Assembly (NCBI RefSeq): GCF_052857255.1
Contig: NC_135498.1
Coordinates: 87,407,639-87,471,638 of the forward strand
Length of the DNA: 64,000 nucleotides
Direction: 5' to 3'
Source: Amblyomma americanum
Lineage: Eukaryota; Arthropoda; Arachnida; Ixodida; Ixodidae
Shown here one piece after another: positions 1 through 10,356 of the stretch (positions are counted from its first letter, which is position 1; every line of letters begins with the position of its first letter). Both the position numbers and the translations under genes were made by a program. The notes beneath the pieces are model-generated. The model saw nothing but the letters and a program-made list of their open reading frames with translations. It ran no database searches and was not told the DNA's origin.

Positions 1-1430
1 ACAGTTTTTTATTATGTAATTCGAAGTATGATCTGGACCGGGTGCAGAGTTCTCGTTCACTTTTCAGTAGTGTTGTTATGCCCTGTTCTGAAGAGGATAT
101 TTCGTTCATTTGTGAAAAATTCTGCAGTGTTTGTATGCCACTAGCCTGGGGATTGCACTGTAAGTACACAGATTCGAAATAGCTATTAAACTGTTCAGCT
201 TTTCCTTTCAGGTCTTCTACATAATTATTGTCAACTACAATATTCTGAATAGCATCCTTTGCTCCTTGCTTGTTTCTGACGTACATCCACACTTCTTTCG
301 GGTTGGTCTTTAATTTTCACCCAGAACGCCCAGATAGGTACTTTCTGCCTTGAACATTTCATTTGCTATCTCTTTATTGAGTTCTTTCATCTTGCCACGC
401 AGCTCAGGTTTCGGCGATTTGCAGTACAAGCGGTGCAAGCGGTGTCTCCTTTTTATCAAGGCCCGTACGTTCCTGTAAATTCAAGCCTTATCGGTACGGC
501 GTCTGGAAGAGATAGCACGAGACGGTACCAACGACTTTGTTAGTGATAAAAGTTTGGTTTTCAGTAGATGCCACGCCGTGTTTACGTCAAGGAAAGACGT
601 GCGTTGTCTAAAATCGGGCTGGAATGCGTCTAATTCTCTAGATAGTGAAGAGCAATCTGCTCGGTCACAGTGGAATACCAGTCACGGTGGCGGACAGCGG
701 CGACGGCTTGCAATGCAAGGAAGGCTTGCAACAACAACTTCATGGTCACTTATACCGGGTATTAAATCTACAGAAGCAATAATCGTGCGGTCGGAGCAAA
801 ACAATAAATCCAACAGAGTTGCACCAGTTGAGGTTATTCTCGTAGGACCTTCTACAAATTGAAACAGGGAATGCGCGTTGATCATTACAAGAAAGGCAGA
901 GTAAACAGGCGAACGAGTGTTGATTGTCGGCCGAAGACAGAGCCAATCTATGTTCGGTAAGTTGAAATCACCGCCGAGAACAATACACGTTGCATTTAAG
1001 AATAATAATATAACGCTTAACTGGAATAAGGGTTGGAGAGTGTTGGAACCAGGTGGCGTGGCCTGTAAAATCCAAATGCCATCGAGGTACCATTGTTTAG
1101 AACAACCTTGAACCAGACTGCCTCATATGACTTGCTTTAGACATTAATATGTATGCTGCTCAAACTGCTCTCTACAATGACTAAAACACCACCGCCGTGT
1201 GCGTTACGGTCCTTTCAATAAACTGCGTAATTAGATGAAAATATCTAGTAGTCGCTTATAGTGCTGTCTAACCAGGATTCAGTACCCATAACTACGTGTG
1301 GGTTAACCAAATCTAAGAGTGCAGCAAAGTCATCATTTTTTGTTTTTAAGACTACAGCAATTGATGACAATAACCTTCAAGTCATTTGCTGGCTGCAACC
1401 TTTTTACTGGAGCATTTCGTGGTGGCTCTT
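1..1430 (-). pseudogene. LINE ORF2 endonuclease fragment (CR1/L2-like), 3' part cut by window edge
   Basis: Read on the minus strand in mixed frames, this encodes the start of a non-LTR retrotransposon ORF2. From high to low coordinates I see VINCCSLKNK near 1340-1370 (start of an APE-type endonuclease), VLGGDFNLPN near 930-990, and PGISDHEVV near 735-775, a typical endonuclease end with the catalytic Asp-His pair. Below 540 follows the linker between endonuclease and reverse transcriptase (PKEVWMYVRNKQGAKD near 260-320). The frame is interrupted many times, so the copy is dead. The reverse transcriptase would lie beyond position 1. The clade is inferred from motif style only. Confidence 0.8.
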
Positions 1431-1439
1431 GGCCCATAC

Positions 1440-2170
1440 TGGTTACTTTATCATTCGTACTGTCATAAATGAAAACTCCATTTTACATGGTCAGCTTGTT
1501 AAAGTGCAATTTAAATGAGCCACTACGGTCGCGTGCTAACTGAAATAACATTTTTTTGGAGCAATTCTTACTTTTTTGAGTAATCTTGGGGGATAATAAA
1601 TTCTGTATTTTTAGTTTACGAGCATCATCAAGCACTCCGTGTTTGTGCTTAAATGAGAAGAATTTGACAATCAACGGCCGTGCCTTCTGGTTCGTGCTGT
1701 CCTAGCCGGTGCGCTCTTTCTATAAACTGCGAACTAACCGAAATGTTTAGTTTCTCTGAAGGAAATGAAACGACTGTTGCCTCTCATTCTGTCTATGTTT
1801 CTTCCTGTGCATCCGGAAGGCCATAGATTATTAAACCGTTCCTTCGTGACCTGTTATCCAGGTCATCTTGGCTATCCCGCAATGCCGCAACCGAAGAGAC
1901 TGCTGTATCAACACGTGTTGAAATATTTTCTACTGCGCAGCCGCCCATTTACTGCCTCTTAGTTTTTTGTATTGTTTTCTTGCTAAGGCACTGTCTTCTT
2001 TATCCGTCAGCCCCGCTGTGGCTAACGCAGGGGATTAGCCGGAAAAAATGTCTAGTCACCATTACTGTCGCAGACACACCTCCAGCGCAGCGTGCTCTGA
2101 CCTGTCAAACTCTGCTGAACATCAAGGAACGTAGAGTAGAGCTCATAAGCAGAGCTGAGCATCTAGTGAT
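1440..2170 (-). pseudogene. LINE ORF1 remnant of the same element
   Basis: Directly upstream (minus sense) of the endonuclease lies an ORF1 remnant. IVKFFSFKHKHGVLDDARKL at about 1610-1670 fits the C-terminal domain of LINE ORF1 nucleic-acid-binding proteins. DDLDNRSRRNGLIIYGL near 1810-1870 fits the end of the coiled coil and the start of the RRM-like domain. Several frames are needed, so it is degenerate. Together with the endonuclease it indicates one minus-strand element running from about 2170 to beyond the window edge. The 5' end is not defined; a SINE lies just outside it. Confidence 0.65.
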
Positions 2171-2187
2171 GCAGAGCGCTAATTAGC

Positions 2188-2496
2188 AGCAAAAAAAAAT
2201 AAAAATGGTTTTTGGGAATAGCGCAGTATCTGTCACATCTCGGCGGACACCTGAACCGCGCCGTAACGAAAGGGATAAAGGAGAAGTAAAAGAAGGAAGG
2301 AAGGAAGAAGTGCCGTAGTGAAGGGCTCCGGAATAATTTCGACCACCTGGGGATCTTTAACCTGCACTGACATCGCAAAGCATACGGGCGCCATTGCGTT
2401 TCACATTCGTCGAAACGCCGCTGCCGAGGTCGGGTTCGAACCAGGGTACTCCATACCAGTAGCCGAGCACCCTAACTACTGAGCCACCACGGTGGG
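2188..2496 (-). mobile_element. tRNA-headed SINE, full-length copy (tick Ruka-like)
   Basis: On the minus strand it starts with a tRNA-like head: an A-box-like segment TGGCTCAGTAGTTAGGGTGC and a B box GGTTCGAACCC. A body follows containing GGTCGAAATTATTCCGGAG, then an A-rich tail (2190-2205 on the plus strand as poly-A). Flanks carry TAATTAG on both sides (2180-2186 and 2497-2503), a plausible target-site duplication. The same unit recurs near 9.6, 10.1, 10.4, 46.5, 54.9, 58.7, 58.9 and 59.5 kb. Transcription would be by Pol III from the internal promoter; mobilisation would depend on a LINE. Confidence 0.85.
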
Positions 2497-2779
2497 TAAT
2501 TAGAAGAAGCCTATATTGAAATTTAAAACCTGCATAAGATCGAAGATGAACTTATGTTCTGGCAGTCATCACATCAGATTGAGATTCCAAGCGCCCGAGA
2601 ATCCGTTGAAGGAAGAACCGGAGATCATAACCTGTAACAACCACGGAAAACTCCGCGATTACTTAACCTTAAGAAGTCGAAGGATATTTACACAAGTAGA
2701 TTTGAAAATTATTTTTCTAATATTTCTGAGACAAATATACCGATGCCGAGAATATTGTCGAAATTGAACCTTCAAGTGC

Positions 2780-4448
2780 GCAATATTTGTTTGGGTGCTG
2801 TAAAATTTTGTCCTTCACATGTTGTAAAAACTATGCCATTCTATAAACCTAATATTTAAACTTTACACAAAGAAGTCTGCGGGACCTGATGGCATCCCGA
2901 ACTTGTTTTTTGTACGCTACTCATTATGAACATGTCGATACCTTGTTGTAATATTTCGCGTGTTTCTAGCTTCCTGTACAGTTCCTTCATCCTGGAAAAT
3001 GGCTCAAGTTGTCCCTTTATTCAAGAGCGGTGACAAGCAAACAATATCCAATTATAGACCAATCTATCTAGCCTCTCTTGCATGTAAAATTTTAGAGCAC
3101 ATCATCTACAAACACATTATGGAATACTTGAAATCACATCATTTATTAACGAATGCTCAGCATGGCTTCAAACGCGGTTTCAGCACTTTGGCACAACTTA
3201 ATGAATTCACTCATAATATTTGCAATAACCTGGATGCGGGCAATCAAATAGACGCAATATTCTTTGATTTTTCGAAGGCGTTCGATACAGTGATCCACTC
3301 GAAACTAGTGTATAAACTTAACGCCATCCTGAAAAACCCCCACCTTCTCAACTGGATTTCAAATTTTTTTTCTAATCGTTCTCAATTTGTGTCTTTCAAC
3401 GGAAGTAATTCTAGAATAGCAGACGTGCCCTCAGGAGTTCCACGTGGTTCTGTATTGGGTCCCTTGTTTTTCTTGATTTTTATTAACGACTTAGCTTGTG
3501 ACATCACCTCTAAACTACGTCTGTATGCTGATGACTGCGTGTTATATCACAAAATTACATGCCTCGATGACCACTTACACCTGAAGAAATCATTCTCAGA
3601 ATTTAGCTCTTGGCGCGACACATGGCAAATGACGATTAACATTCACTAAGAGAACAGCACCTCCCGTATTTACTTACAAAACAAACAATACCCCTATCCA
3701 GAGTGTGAATCAATACAAATACCTTGGTCTTCTTTTTACACCGAACATGTCATGGTCCAAACATGTAGATTTAATAACCTCAAAGGCACTTAAAAAGTTA
3801 GGATACCTGCATCGCGCAATAAAAGCTGCTCCTAGAGATAATAAAATACTAATGTGCAAGTCGCTAATCCGTCCGCTACTTGAATACGCCTCTCCTGTCT
3901 GGAACCCGCATAAACAACGCGGAATTAACCAAATCGAGGCAGTCCAGAAAAAAAAGCCGTTCGCTTATATACCACAGGTTTGATCGGGATTTCTCGCCTT
4001 ACGCAGCACTTTCATCACTGGGCCTGCAACTGCTCTCAGCTCGACGAAGGGCTGAGTCTTTAAAATTTCTGCATTGTATTGCTAACTCTTCTTGCCGGAC
4101 CTCTTCAAATGATTATCTAATCCCAGCTATACCATCTAAAACTAGAAGTCACCACAGCCTAAATATCACTCCTTATTTTGCCCGTACGAACACATTTATG
4201 TAAAGTTTCTTTCTGGAATTCTGGAATTCTTTACCTGGTTGTACGCTCTCCCTTCCCTTAAACTGTTTTTAGAGGCTATTGAATAGTATTGCCTTTTCTG
4301 CATATGTTTTTTTTCTCTACTCACAATGTCTCTGCTGCTCGCCATTGTTGTGCTCCTTGTTTCTCTACGTGGTTTTGTTTACACACACCCCTGCAATAGC
4401 CCAATAGGGCTGCAGTATGTACAAAAAAATTCAAAAATAAGCAAATAA
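2780..4448 (+). mobile_element. 5'-truncated LINE (CR1/L2-like) with reverse transcriptase and 3' tail
   Basis: Coding begins around KKSAGPDGIPN (2868-2902), the start of a LINE reverse transcriptase, and ends near 4203. A short 3' UTR closes in an A-rich tail with AAATAAGC/AAATAAAA repeats at 4418-4448. The 2504-2867 stretch before it shows no clear motif, so the 5' limit is approximate. No endonuclease is present, consistent with the usual 5' truncation during target-primed insertion. Confidence 0.75.
2868..4205 (+). pseudogene. LINE reverse transcriptase, frameshifted
   Basis: The longest intact piece (2960-3649, 229 residues) carries reverse transcriptase motifs in order: NYRPIYLASLACKILE, FFDFSKAFDT with the first catalytic Asp, PSGVPRGSVLGPLF, and YADDC with the catalytic Asp pair (about residue 190). 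It stops at 3647-3649. The thumb and C-terminal region continue in other frames (KYLGLLFTPNMSWSKHV at 3718-3768; FSPYAALSSLGLQLLSARR near 3990-4050). The catalytic residues are intact, but the frameshifts make it a pseudogene. The protein would have copied element RNA at a nicked target. Confidence 0.85.
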
Positions 4449-4870
4449 AAGAGCACTGGTGGTTTAGCGATTACGACATTCTCTTGTTGAACAGGACAAC
4501 GTGAATAATTGCAAAGGAACTTCATTTCCTACTGCACTCTCCTTGCCTCAAGTCGTAATCATCCTGTAAAATATCCTATCGCCCAAAGGTTAAATGTGTT
4601 TAAAAATAGGCTTGATTCGCGACTGCTGAGCGACTGACTCAGTGGCGCTTTCACTTCCCAGCTCTGTGAGCACATCGTCGGAATAAAAAGTTGTGACACT
4701 CACCTTCTAAGCAGGCCGCCGGTTTAAATCGCGGTTGTATCTTTCTAAGCGCCTAACAGAAGACGTGAAAACGCCCGAATCAGTCAGCACGTCTGATGGC
4801 AACGGAGCGCACCGCATGGCTTAAATAGGCAGCGGGAGGAAACATGAGGCGCGTACGGGTCAAGAGCCGG
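4449..4870. other. Unassigned spacer
   Basis: No coding motif or repeat boundary was recognised. A weak tRNA B-box-like string (GGTTTAAATCG) occurs near 4722, but no convincing cloverleaf surrounds it. Confidence 0.3.
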
Positions 4871-4916
4871 TCGCCTACGTTTGACAATACCTGTTGTTGG
4901 GCGAGTTGGTGCTGAC

Positions 4917-5775
4917 GATGATCCATAACAGCGCGACAGACGGGACAAAGAAGAGGAGACACAACACACAGCGCTGACTCACAACTAAAACGTTTATTGG
5001 CTGCCAGCCAGTATAAATACTGGCCTGGTGGCCGGGAAAAGAATACAAGCACGCTTGACTTGCGTGATATCAAACATCGCCAGTTCATCAGGCACGTGTC
5101 AACATACAAGAGTCATCAGTGCAAAATATCACCCCTACAGCAGGCACGAGTTTTCATTCACAATCAAGGTAGCGGGTTTCCTTATCCGACAAGGCTACAG
5201 AGGGAGTGCTGATACACTGATCTGAAGTCCTAGCTATCAGGTGGGCTTCCATTATTTCCATAGTTAGCGAGTCGCGGTTCTTACCTAATACAGAGCATTC
5301 CTTGTAAAGGGGAAAACAAGTTTTTGAGTCGTCGTTGTCTTCCTCGTCATCGTCATCTTCGTTGTCTTTGCAGTTTCTGCAATGTTTTGCTACGTGGCCT
5401 GTGATAGTGACACCAGAGATATTATATTGGTGCTCCTTTAATATTTCGTTAACACATCGGCCAGTTTGGCCGATGTAACATTTGCCACATGACAGAGGTA
5501 GAGAGTAGATGACCCCTTCCCGGCAAGGCACGAATTGTTTCGCGTGCCTTATCAAGCAGCTGCGTGGTTCCCTTCCTACTGAATTTACTTTTTTGACCAG
5601 GCTAGACAGTCGCTTAGGCGCCGAGAAGACAACTTCGACACCAGCATGTTTCCCAATTCTTTTCAAGTTATGCCAGACTTGGTGCAGATACGGTACTACG
5701 GCAAACTTTCTTTTCTTTTCCTCCTGTCTCGCTTCACCTATCTTATCCAGTCCGACCTTTTCCTTCAGTTTTTCC
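4917..5775 (-). repeat. Left inverted arm of the Penelope-like element
   Basis: This is the reverse complement of 7430-8288 with few differences. On the minus strand it encodes the last roughly 200 residues of the element protein, with the GIY-YIG domain and the acidic stretch (open frame 5870 to 5154). By eye I count about six amino-acid changes from the right-arm version, including Arg to Ile just after the GIY-YIG core. It also carries the 3' non-coding end with AATAAA-type and TATAAATA-like strings. Confidence 0.9.
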
Positions 5776-8051
5776 TCCCGCCCGGAGTCTTGGCTCTGTT
5801 GGGTGGTGTCCAGCCGTCTGCCAGCCATGGAAGAAAACTGTGCAAGTTGCTCAGAGCGGAATGGCAGCAAAGGGTGAGAATATACAGGGAGCAGCTCAAG
5901 CTTCGGATGCAGCTTTCCGTGGGACCGGTCCCCTCAAGCAATCAATGCCATCAGCTATCACGGTGTATCGACCGCACCACAGATTTCCTTTGGCAGCAAA
6001 CGCTTCCCGGTCTTCGTGCGCTGCTGCCGAAGAAGAGTGCAACAACTGCACAACAGATCTACACCACTGAGAGCGTCCCGTTTCCTGGATACGTCAGGAA
6101 AGTCCTGAGCCTGGGGCTCAAGTTTGCAGTGGAGCCAAAGAGATCGAGACCTGAACTTCTGGCCATGGTGAGGCAAGTGGCCAAGCAGGCCGACAAAACT
6201 GAGGTGGACCGATGCATATCGGAAGGTGTAGACGTGCTAACAAGGTACAGGTCGTCGCGGAAGAAGCTACCTCTACAGAAGACCATTAGCTGGCTGAAAG
6301 ATAACTCACTCTCTCTCCTACTTGCTGACAAGGACGGAGGTTTTGTCGTTCTGGACAGGGATGTGTATGTGTCAAAAGCATCAGAAGCTGTTCTTGCTGT
6401 GTTTGAAAAGCGCAATGATGTGTCAATTGCCAAGGTCAAGAGCAGGGCAAAAAAACTCGTCAATAATTTGAAATTAAATGCGCTGTCAAGTAAGATCAAC
6501 AGCAGCTCCAAATCCTTGTTGGAAGTGTTCTTCACAGCGAAAACCAATAAGCCTGAATGGCCGTTCCGCGTAATAGTCTCCGAAATTGGAACATGGCAGC
6601 AGCATGTAGCGAAATTCCTGCAGCAGAAACTGAATGTTTTGTCGATTGATGATCCTATTAGAATAAATCGCTCGGACGATATGATTGAATTCTTGAAATT
6701 CAACTACAATAAGAAGCTCCGTGGTTTTTCAGTCGATGTAAAGGATCATTATTACACCTTGCCTCAAGCAGAAATTCTGCCATCTGTAAGTGACCTCATT
6801 GACCAACATGGTGCTATAGCGTTTCAAAATGAGTGCGGAATTTCCACTCGCGGCTTCCTCGAATTGCTTTCACTCTATCTTGTCTCGACGTTTGCCGAAT
6901 GGGAAGGCGAGGTTTTTATTCAAAAAGAAGGAATTTGTATTGGTTCGTGTTTAGCACCCTTTCTCAGCGATGTGTTTCTAGCTGCACGCGACAGAATGTT
7001 GAAAGAGCGTTTTGACAGGTCCAGTGTTTGTCGTATTTTTAGATTTGTGGACGACTACTTCGTGTTTTTAGACTGTGACAACCTCGATTTCGAGCAGCAA
7101 TTGCATGACGTCTTATCGGTATTCTCAGAATGCCTTAATCCATTGATTTTAACACACGAAGTACCATCGAATGATTTTATTAGGTTTTTAGATCTTTCGC
7201 TTCATTTCACTCCATCTCATGTTTGTTGGGCTTTTGAGCCCCGTGGTGCAAAGCCAATCTTGCCTTTTTCATCAGCTCATTCAAAGCTGGTGAAGAGAGC
7301 AATCGCTTTTTCTGTGCTTTACAACGCTGTAATGAAATCTTGTGCGCACAGGTTGGAACGCAGCTTCTGTAACCAACTTAACCGCCTGTCAAAGGCTGGC
7401 TACCATGCAGACGTTTTGGGTTCTGTTGCGGAAAAACTGAAGGAAAAGGTCGGATTGGATAAGATAGGTGAAGCGAGACAGGAGGAAAAGAAAAGAAAGT
7501 TTGCAGTAGTACCGTATCTGCACCAAGTCTCGCATAACTTGAAAAGAATTGGGAAACATGCTGGTGTCGAAGTTGTCTTCTCGGCGCCTAAGCGACTGTC
7601 TAGCCTGGTCAAAAAAGTAAATTCAGTAAGAAGGGAACCACGCAGTTGCTTGATAAGGCACGCGAAACAATTCGTGCCTTGCCGGGAAGGGGTCATCTAC
7701 TCTCTACCTCTGTCATGTGGCAAATGTTACATCGGCCAAACTGGCCGATGTGTTAACGAAAGATTAAAGGAGCACCAATATAATGTCTCTCGTGTCACTA
7801 TCACAGGCCACGTAGCAAAACATTGCAGAAACTGCAAAGACAACGAAGATGACGATGACGAGGAAGACAACGACGACTCAAAAACTTGTTTTCCCCTTTA
7901 CAAGGAATGCTCTGTATTAGGTAAGAACCGCGACTCGCTAACTAGGGAAATAATGGAAGCCCACCTGATAGCTAGGACTTCAGATCAGTGTATCAGCACT
8001 CCCTCTGTAGCCTTGTCGGATAAGGAAACCCGCTACCTTGATTGTGAATGA
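5646..8051 (+). CDS. Penelope-type reverse transcriptase with C-terminal GIY-YIG endonuclease
   Basis: An uninterrupted frame of 801 codons. Residues 1-43 are antisense to the left inverted arm, so the biological start is uncertain; the next in-frame Met is residue 88 (5907). A basic N-terminal region precedes LLLADKDGGFVVLDRDVYV, typical of Penelope RTs. The RT follows with TAKTNKPEWPFRVIVS, FSVDVKDHYY (first Asp), REGICIGSC-like KEGICIGSCLAPF, and FRFVDDYFVF with the Asp pair at 469-470. The GIY-YIG nuclease has VIYSLPLSCGKCYIGQTGR at about 683-701, then a Cys/His-rich part (HVAKHCRNC) and an acidic run near 735-748. Penelope enzymes prime reverse transcription at a nick; the catalytic residues look intact, so this copy may be functional or very recent. 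Confidence 0.92.
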   Translation: MFPNSFQVMPDLVQIRYYGKLSFLFLLSRFTYLIQSDLFLQFFLPPGVLALLGGVQPSASHGRKLCKLLRAEWQQRVRIYREQLKLRMQLSVGPVPSSNQCHQLSRCIDRTTDFLWQQTLPGLRALLPKKSATTAQQIYTTESVPFPGYVRKVLSLGLKFAVEPKRSRPELLAMVRQVAKQADKTEVDRCISEGVDVLTRYRSSRKKLPLQKTISWLKDNSLSLLLADKDGGFVVLDRDVYVSKASEAVLAVFEKRNDVSIAKVKSRAKKLVNNLKLNALSSKINSSSKSLLEVFFTAKTNKPEWPFRVIVSEIGTWQQHVAKFLQQKLNVLSIDDPIRINRSDDMIEFLKFNYNKKLRGFSVDVKDHYYTLPQAEILPSVSDLIDQHGAIAFQNECGISTRGFLELLSLYLVSTFAEWEGEVFIQKEGICIGSCLAPFLSDVFLAARDRMLKERFDRSSVCRIFRFVDDYFVFLDCDNLDFEQQLHDVLSVFSECLNPLILTHEVPSNDFIRFLDLSLHFTPSHVCWAFEPRGAKPILPFSSAHSKLVKRAIAFSVLYNAVMKSCAHRLERSFCNQLNRLSKAGYHADVLGSVAEKLKEKVGLDKIGEARQEEKKRKFAVVPYLHQVSHNLKRIGKHAGVEVVFSAPKRLSSLVKKVNSVRREPRSCLIRHAKQFVPCREGVIYSLPLSCGKCYIGQTGRCVNERLKEHQYNVSRVTITGHVAKHCRNCKDNEDDDDEEDNDDSKTCFPLYKECSVLGKNRDSLTREIMEAHLIARTSDQCISTPSVALSDKETRYLDCE

Positions 8052-8288
8052 AAACTCGTGCCTGCTGTAGGGGTGATATTTTGCACTGATGACTCTTGTA
8101 TGTTGACACGTGCCTGATGAACTGGCGATGTTTGATATCACGCAAGTCAAGCGTGCTTGTATTCTTTTCCCGGCCACCAGGCCAGTATTTATACTGGCTG
8201 GCAGCCAATAAACGTTTTAGTTCTGAGTCAGCGCTGTGTGTTGCGTCTCCTCTTCTTTGTCCCGTCTGCCGCGCTGTTATGGATCATC
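7430..8288 (+). repeat. Right inverted arm of the Penelope-like element
   Basis: This is the 3' end of the element in sense orientation: the GIY-YIG coding part to 8051, then a 3' non-coding region. That region has CTGATGA at 8086 and 8112, a TATTTATACTGG palindromic string, and AATAAA near 8207. The inner border GGAAAAACTGAAGGA matches 5761-5775 inverted. Confidence 0.9.
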
Positions 8289-8666
8289 GCCTACGTTGCA
8301 ACACTCAAGGGGAGCTTCACAACGCTCATCCTCAGCATCACGCTTTCTCCTTCTTTTTATCTTCTTCTTCGATGTGTGGTTTCTTGTAACCAAACGGTTT
8401 CACTGCATTGCGAACTCCTGACGCAACTGGTGTTTGCAGCTTGCTCTAAGCAGGAACCATTTTATCTTTGAGGTCTGCGTGGAAAACTGAGAACGCTAAT
8501 AATGCAGGCCCCTTCGTATCATACATCCGTTTCGTTTGGAAGAACTTCCTCGTTGACAGCTCTACGCGTTTAGAGCGAAAGATTTAAATCAGAACGAAAG
8601 CTGCAAAACCCGACGAATCGCTGAAGCCTCGACCTTGACATTGACGTTGAATAAGTTAACAAAACA

Positions 8667-8768
8667 AACATTGCCGCAACAGGGTTTCGAACCCTCGGCG
8701 GCACGAAGAGATCAGCTTCGCAGGAAACTGCACGAGAGCGTTATGCTATCACCGCCGCCGATAACGTC
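8667..8768 (-). pseudogene. tRNA-like sequence (tRNA pseudogene or SINE head)
   Basis: Minus strand: a perfect T-arm AGGGTTCGAAACCCT and a long variable arm CGAAG...CTTCG as in Ser/Leu tRNAs, preceded by an A-box-like GGTGATAGCATAACGCTC. A clean acceptor stem and anticodon arm could not be drawn by eye, so this is not called as a functional tRNA. The rest of 8298-8960 shows no other recognisable feature. Confidence 0.4.
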
Positions 8769-8962
8769 TCGTGTTAAACTCTTGCTTTGAGCTCTGCAGA
8801 TGGTCTTCATAAACTTCCATCTGCGGTACGGACAGATCACATGAGAAAAGATATATAGAAGAGTTTACGGACATTTATATACGCGTGGCCTGTTCCTAAA
8901 CACCATGTTCGGGTTCGGACCTAACCATTCGATTCAGTATGTACTTCTACAGCTAAAAGAAG

Positions 8963-9420
8963 AAATCATTGACAAACATAGAGACCAAAGCAATTCTAGC
9001 ATAAGAACTGAAATGTGCCTTCGATAATATCGAACATGATATCGTGCTTAAAAATTTACAGGACTGCAATTGTGGTGCAAGTACGTATAGTGATATCAAA
9101 GGAGTTCTTTGCAACCGAAGAGTTAAGCTCAATGCCGGAGAAGTAAAGTCGGAGTTCACGCGAATGGGAAGTAGAGGCTCACCGCAGGAAGCAGTGTTGT
9201 CCCCATTGATCTTCAGCATTGCCTTATTAGGACGGCCGAGCAGGCTGAACAGCATACAGGATGTCAAGCACGCGCTGTATGCTGCCGTCATTACGATTAG
9301 GACCTCTGGAGGGTCAACTGGGAGCAAGCAGGAAAGACTACGCTGTGCGTCGGATACCGTGTAGGCAATTCGGGGGTGATGAGAAGTTCCCGGGTTTGCC
9401 CTCTTTCATGTCAGATTGAA
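8963..9420 (+). pseudogene. LINE reverse transcriptase fragment (I/Jockey group)
   Basis: The plus strand reads FDNIEHDIVLKNLQDCNCG (RT motif A region), then GSRGSPQ, AVLSPLIFSIAL (PQG...SP motif B) and VKHALYA followed by V instead of the catalytic Asp pair. The 106-codon piece at 9044-9364 is the longest open part. The altered active site and frame changes mark it as dead. Neither end is defined. A GA-rich simple repeat follows at about 9578-9600. Confidence 0.7.
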
Positions 9421-9624
9421 GGATTAATTTGGTGCCATAAAAAAGCATGACATCTCTTAATTTAACTGCGCAAGTGTCAGATAATTGCGGTTTTTATAAC
9501 TATCTTTAATTTCAGCTAGAACCTCAGATGGCTGAGGCACAAGCAAGTTTAGCGTCTGTGGAGTTACAGGTCGTCATGAGAGAGAAAGAGAGAGAAACCA
9601 TTTATTGGAAAGGCAGAGAATTTA

Positions 9625-9941
9625 ATAATAATAATAATTGGTTTTGGGGAAAAGGAAATGGCGCAGTATCTGTCTCATATATCGTTGGACACCTGAACCG
9701 CGTCGTAAGGGAAGGGATAAAGGAGGGAGTGAAAGAAGAAAAGAAGAAGGAGGTGCCGTAGTGGAGGGCTCCGGAGTAATTTCGACCACCTGGGGATCTT
9801 TAACGTGCACTGACATCGCACACCCCACGGGCGCCTTAGCGTTTTTCCTCCATAAAAACGCAGCCGCCGCGGTCGGGTTCGAACCCGGTAACTCCGGAGC
9901 AGTAGTCGAGCGCCCTGACCACTGAGCCACCGCGGCGGGGC
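9625..9941 (-). mobile_element. tRNA-headed SINE, full length with perfect TSD
   Basis: The minus-strand head contains TGGCTCAGTGGTCAGGGCGC and GGTTCGAACCC. The tail is an AAT/ATT microsatellite (9625-9637). The flanks repeat CAGAGAATTTA exactly (9614-9624 and 9942-9952), an 11-bp target-site duplication. Its sequence is closer to the copies at 10.4 and 59.5 kb than to the one at 2.2 kb, so it is probably a younger insertion. Confidence 0.92.
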
Positions 9942-10072
9942 CAGAGAATTTAGCCGAATTTAGCCGATGAGTAAAAATCGCTGGTATGCTACTCTGCGTG
10001 GCGATGGGAATGTGGGAGATAAAGCGGGATGGAGAGAAGTATGGGAAAGGTTAAATTAAAGAGAAAAATCGG

Positions 10073-10356
10073 CTACTGATCCAGAGTTCCTGGGTTCGAA
10101 CCCGGCGGCGGCAGCTGCGTTTTTATGGGGGCAAAACGCTAAGACGCCCGTGTGGTGTGCGATGTCAGTGCACGTTAAAGATACCCAGTTGGTTGAAATT
10201 ATTCCGGAGCCCTCCACTACGGCACCTCTCTCATCCTTTATTATTTCACTCCCTCCTTTACCCCTTCTTTTACGGCATGGTTCAGGTGTCCAATGATATA
10301 TGAGACATATACTGCGTCATTTCCTTTCCCCCAAAACCAATTATTATTATTATTAA
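10073..10356 (+). mobile_element. SINE, 5'-truncated copy
   Basis: It begins inside the tRNA head at CTACTGATCCAGAGTTCC, keeps the B box (GGGTTCGAACCC) and the body with GGTTGAAATTATTCCGGAG, and ends in a TTATTATTATT tail at about 10340-10356. A second copy in the same orientation starts immediately after the tail. Confidence 0.85.

Larger units (their letters stand above)
4882..8286 (+). mobile_element. Penelope-like element with inverted arms and 11-bp flanking repeat
   Basis: The element carries a Penelope-type reverse transcriptase plus GIY-YIG endonuclease. Its 3' segment is repeated in inverse orientation at the 5' side: arms 4917-5775 and 7430-8288, both 859 bp. The whole is flanked by the direct repeat TCGCCTACGTT (4871-4881 and 8287-8297), which fits a target-site duplication. 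Between the left duplicate and the left arm is a 35-bp leader containing TGTTGGGCGAGTTGGT, also found inverted near 24.83 kb. Inverted or tandem partial copies are a known habit of Penelope elements. This looks like the youngest element in the window. Confidence 0.9.

Noticed and set aside
5154..5870. Separate minus-strand gene encoding a GIY-YIG protein
   Set aside because: It is the left inverted arm of the Penelope-like element and lacks the RT half.
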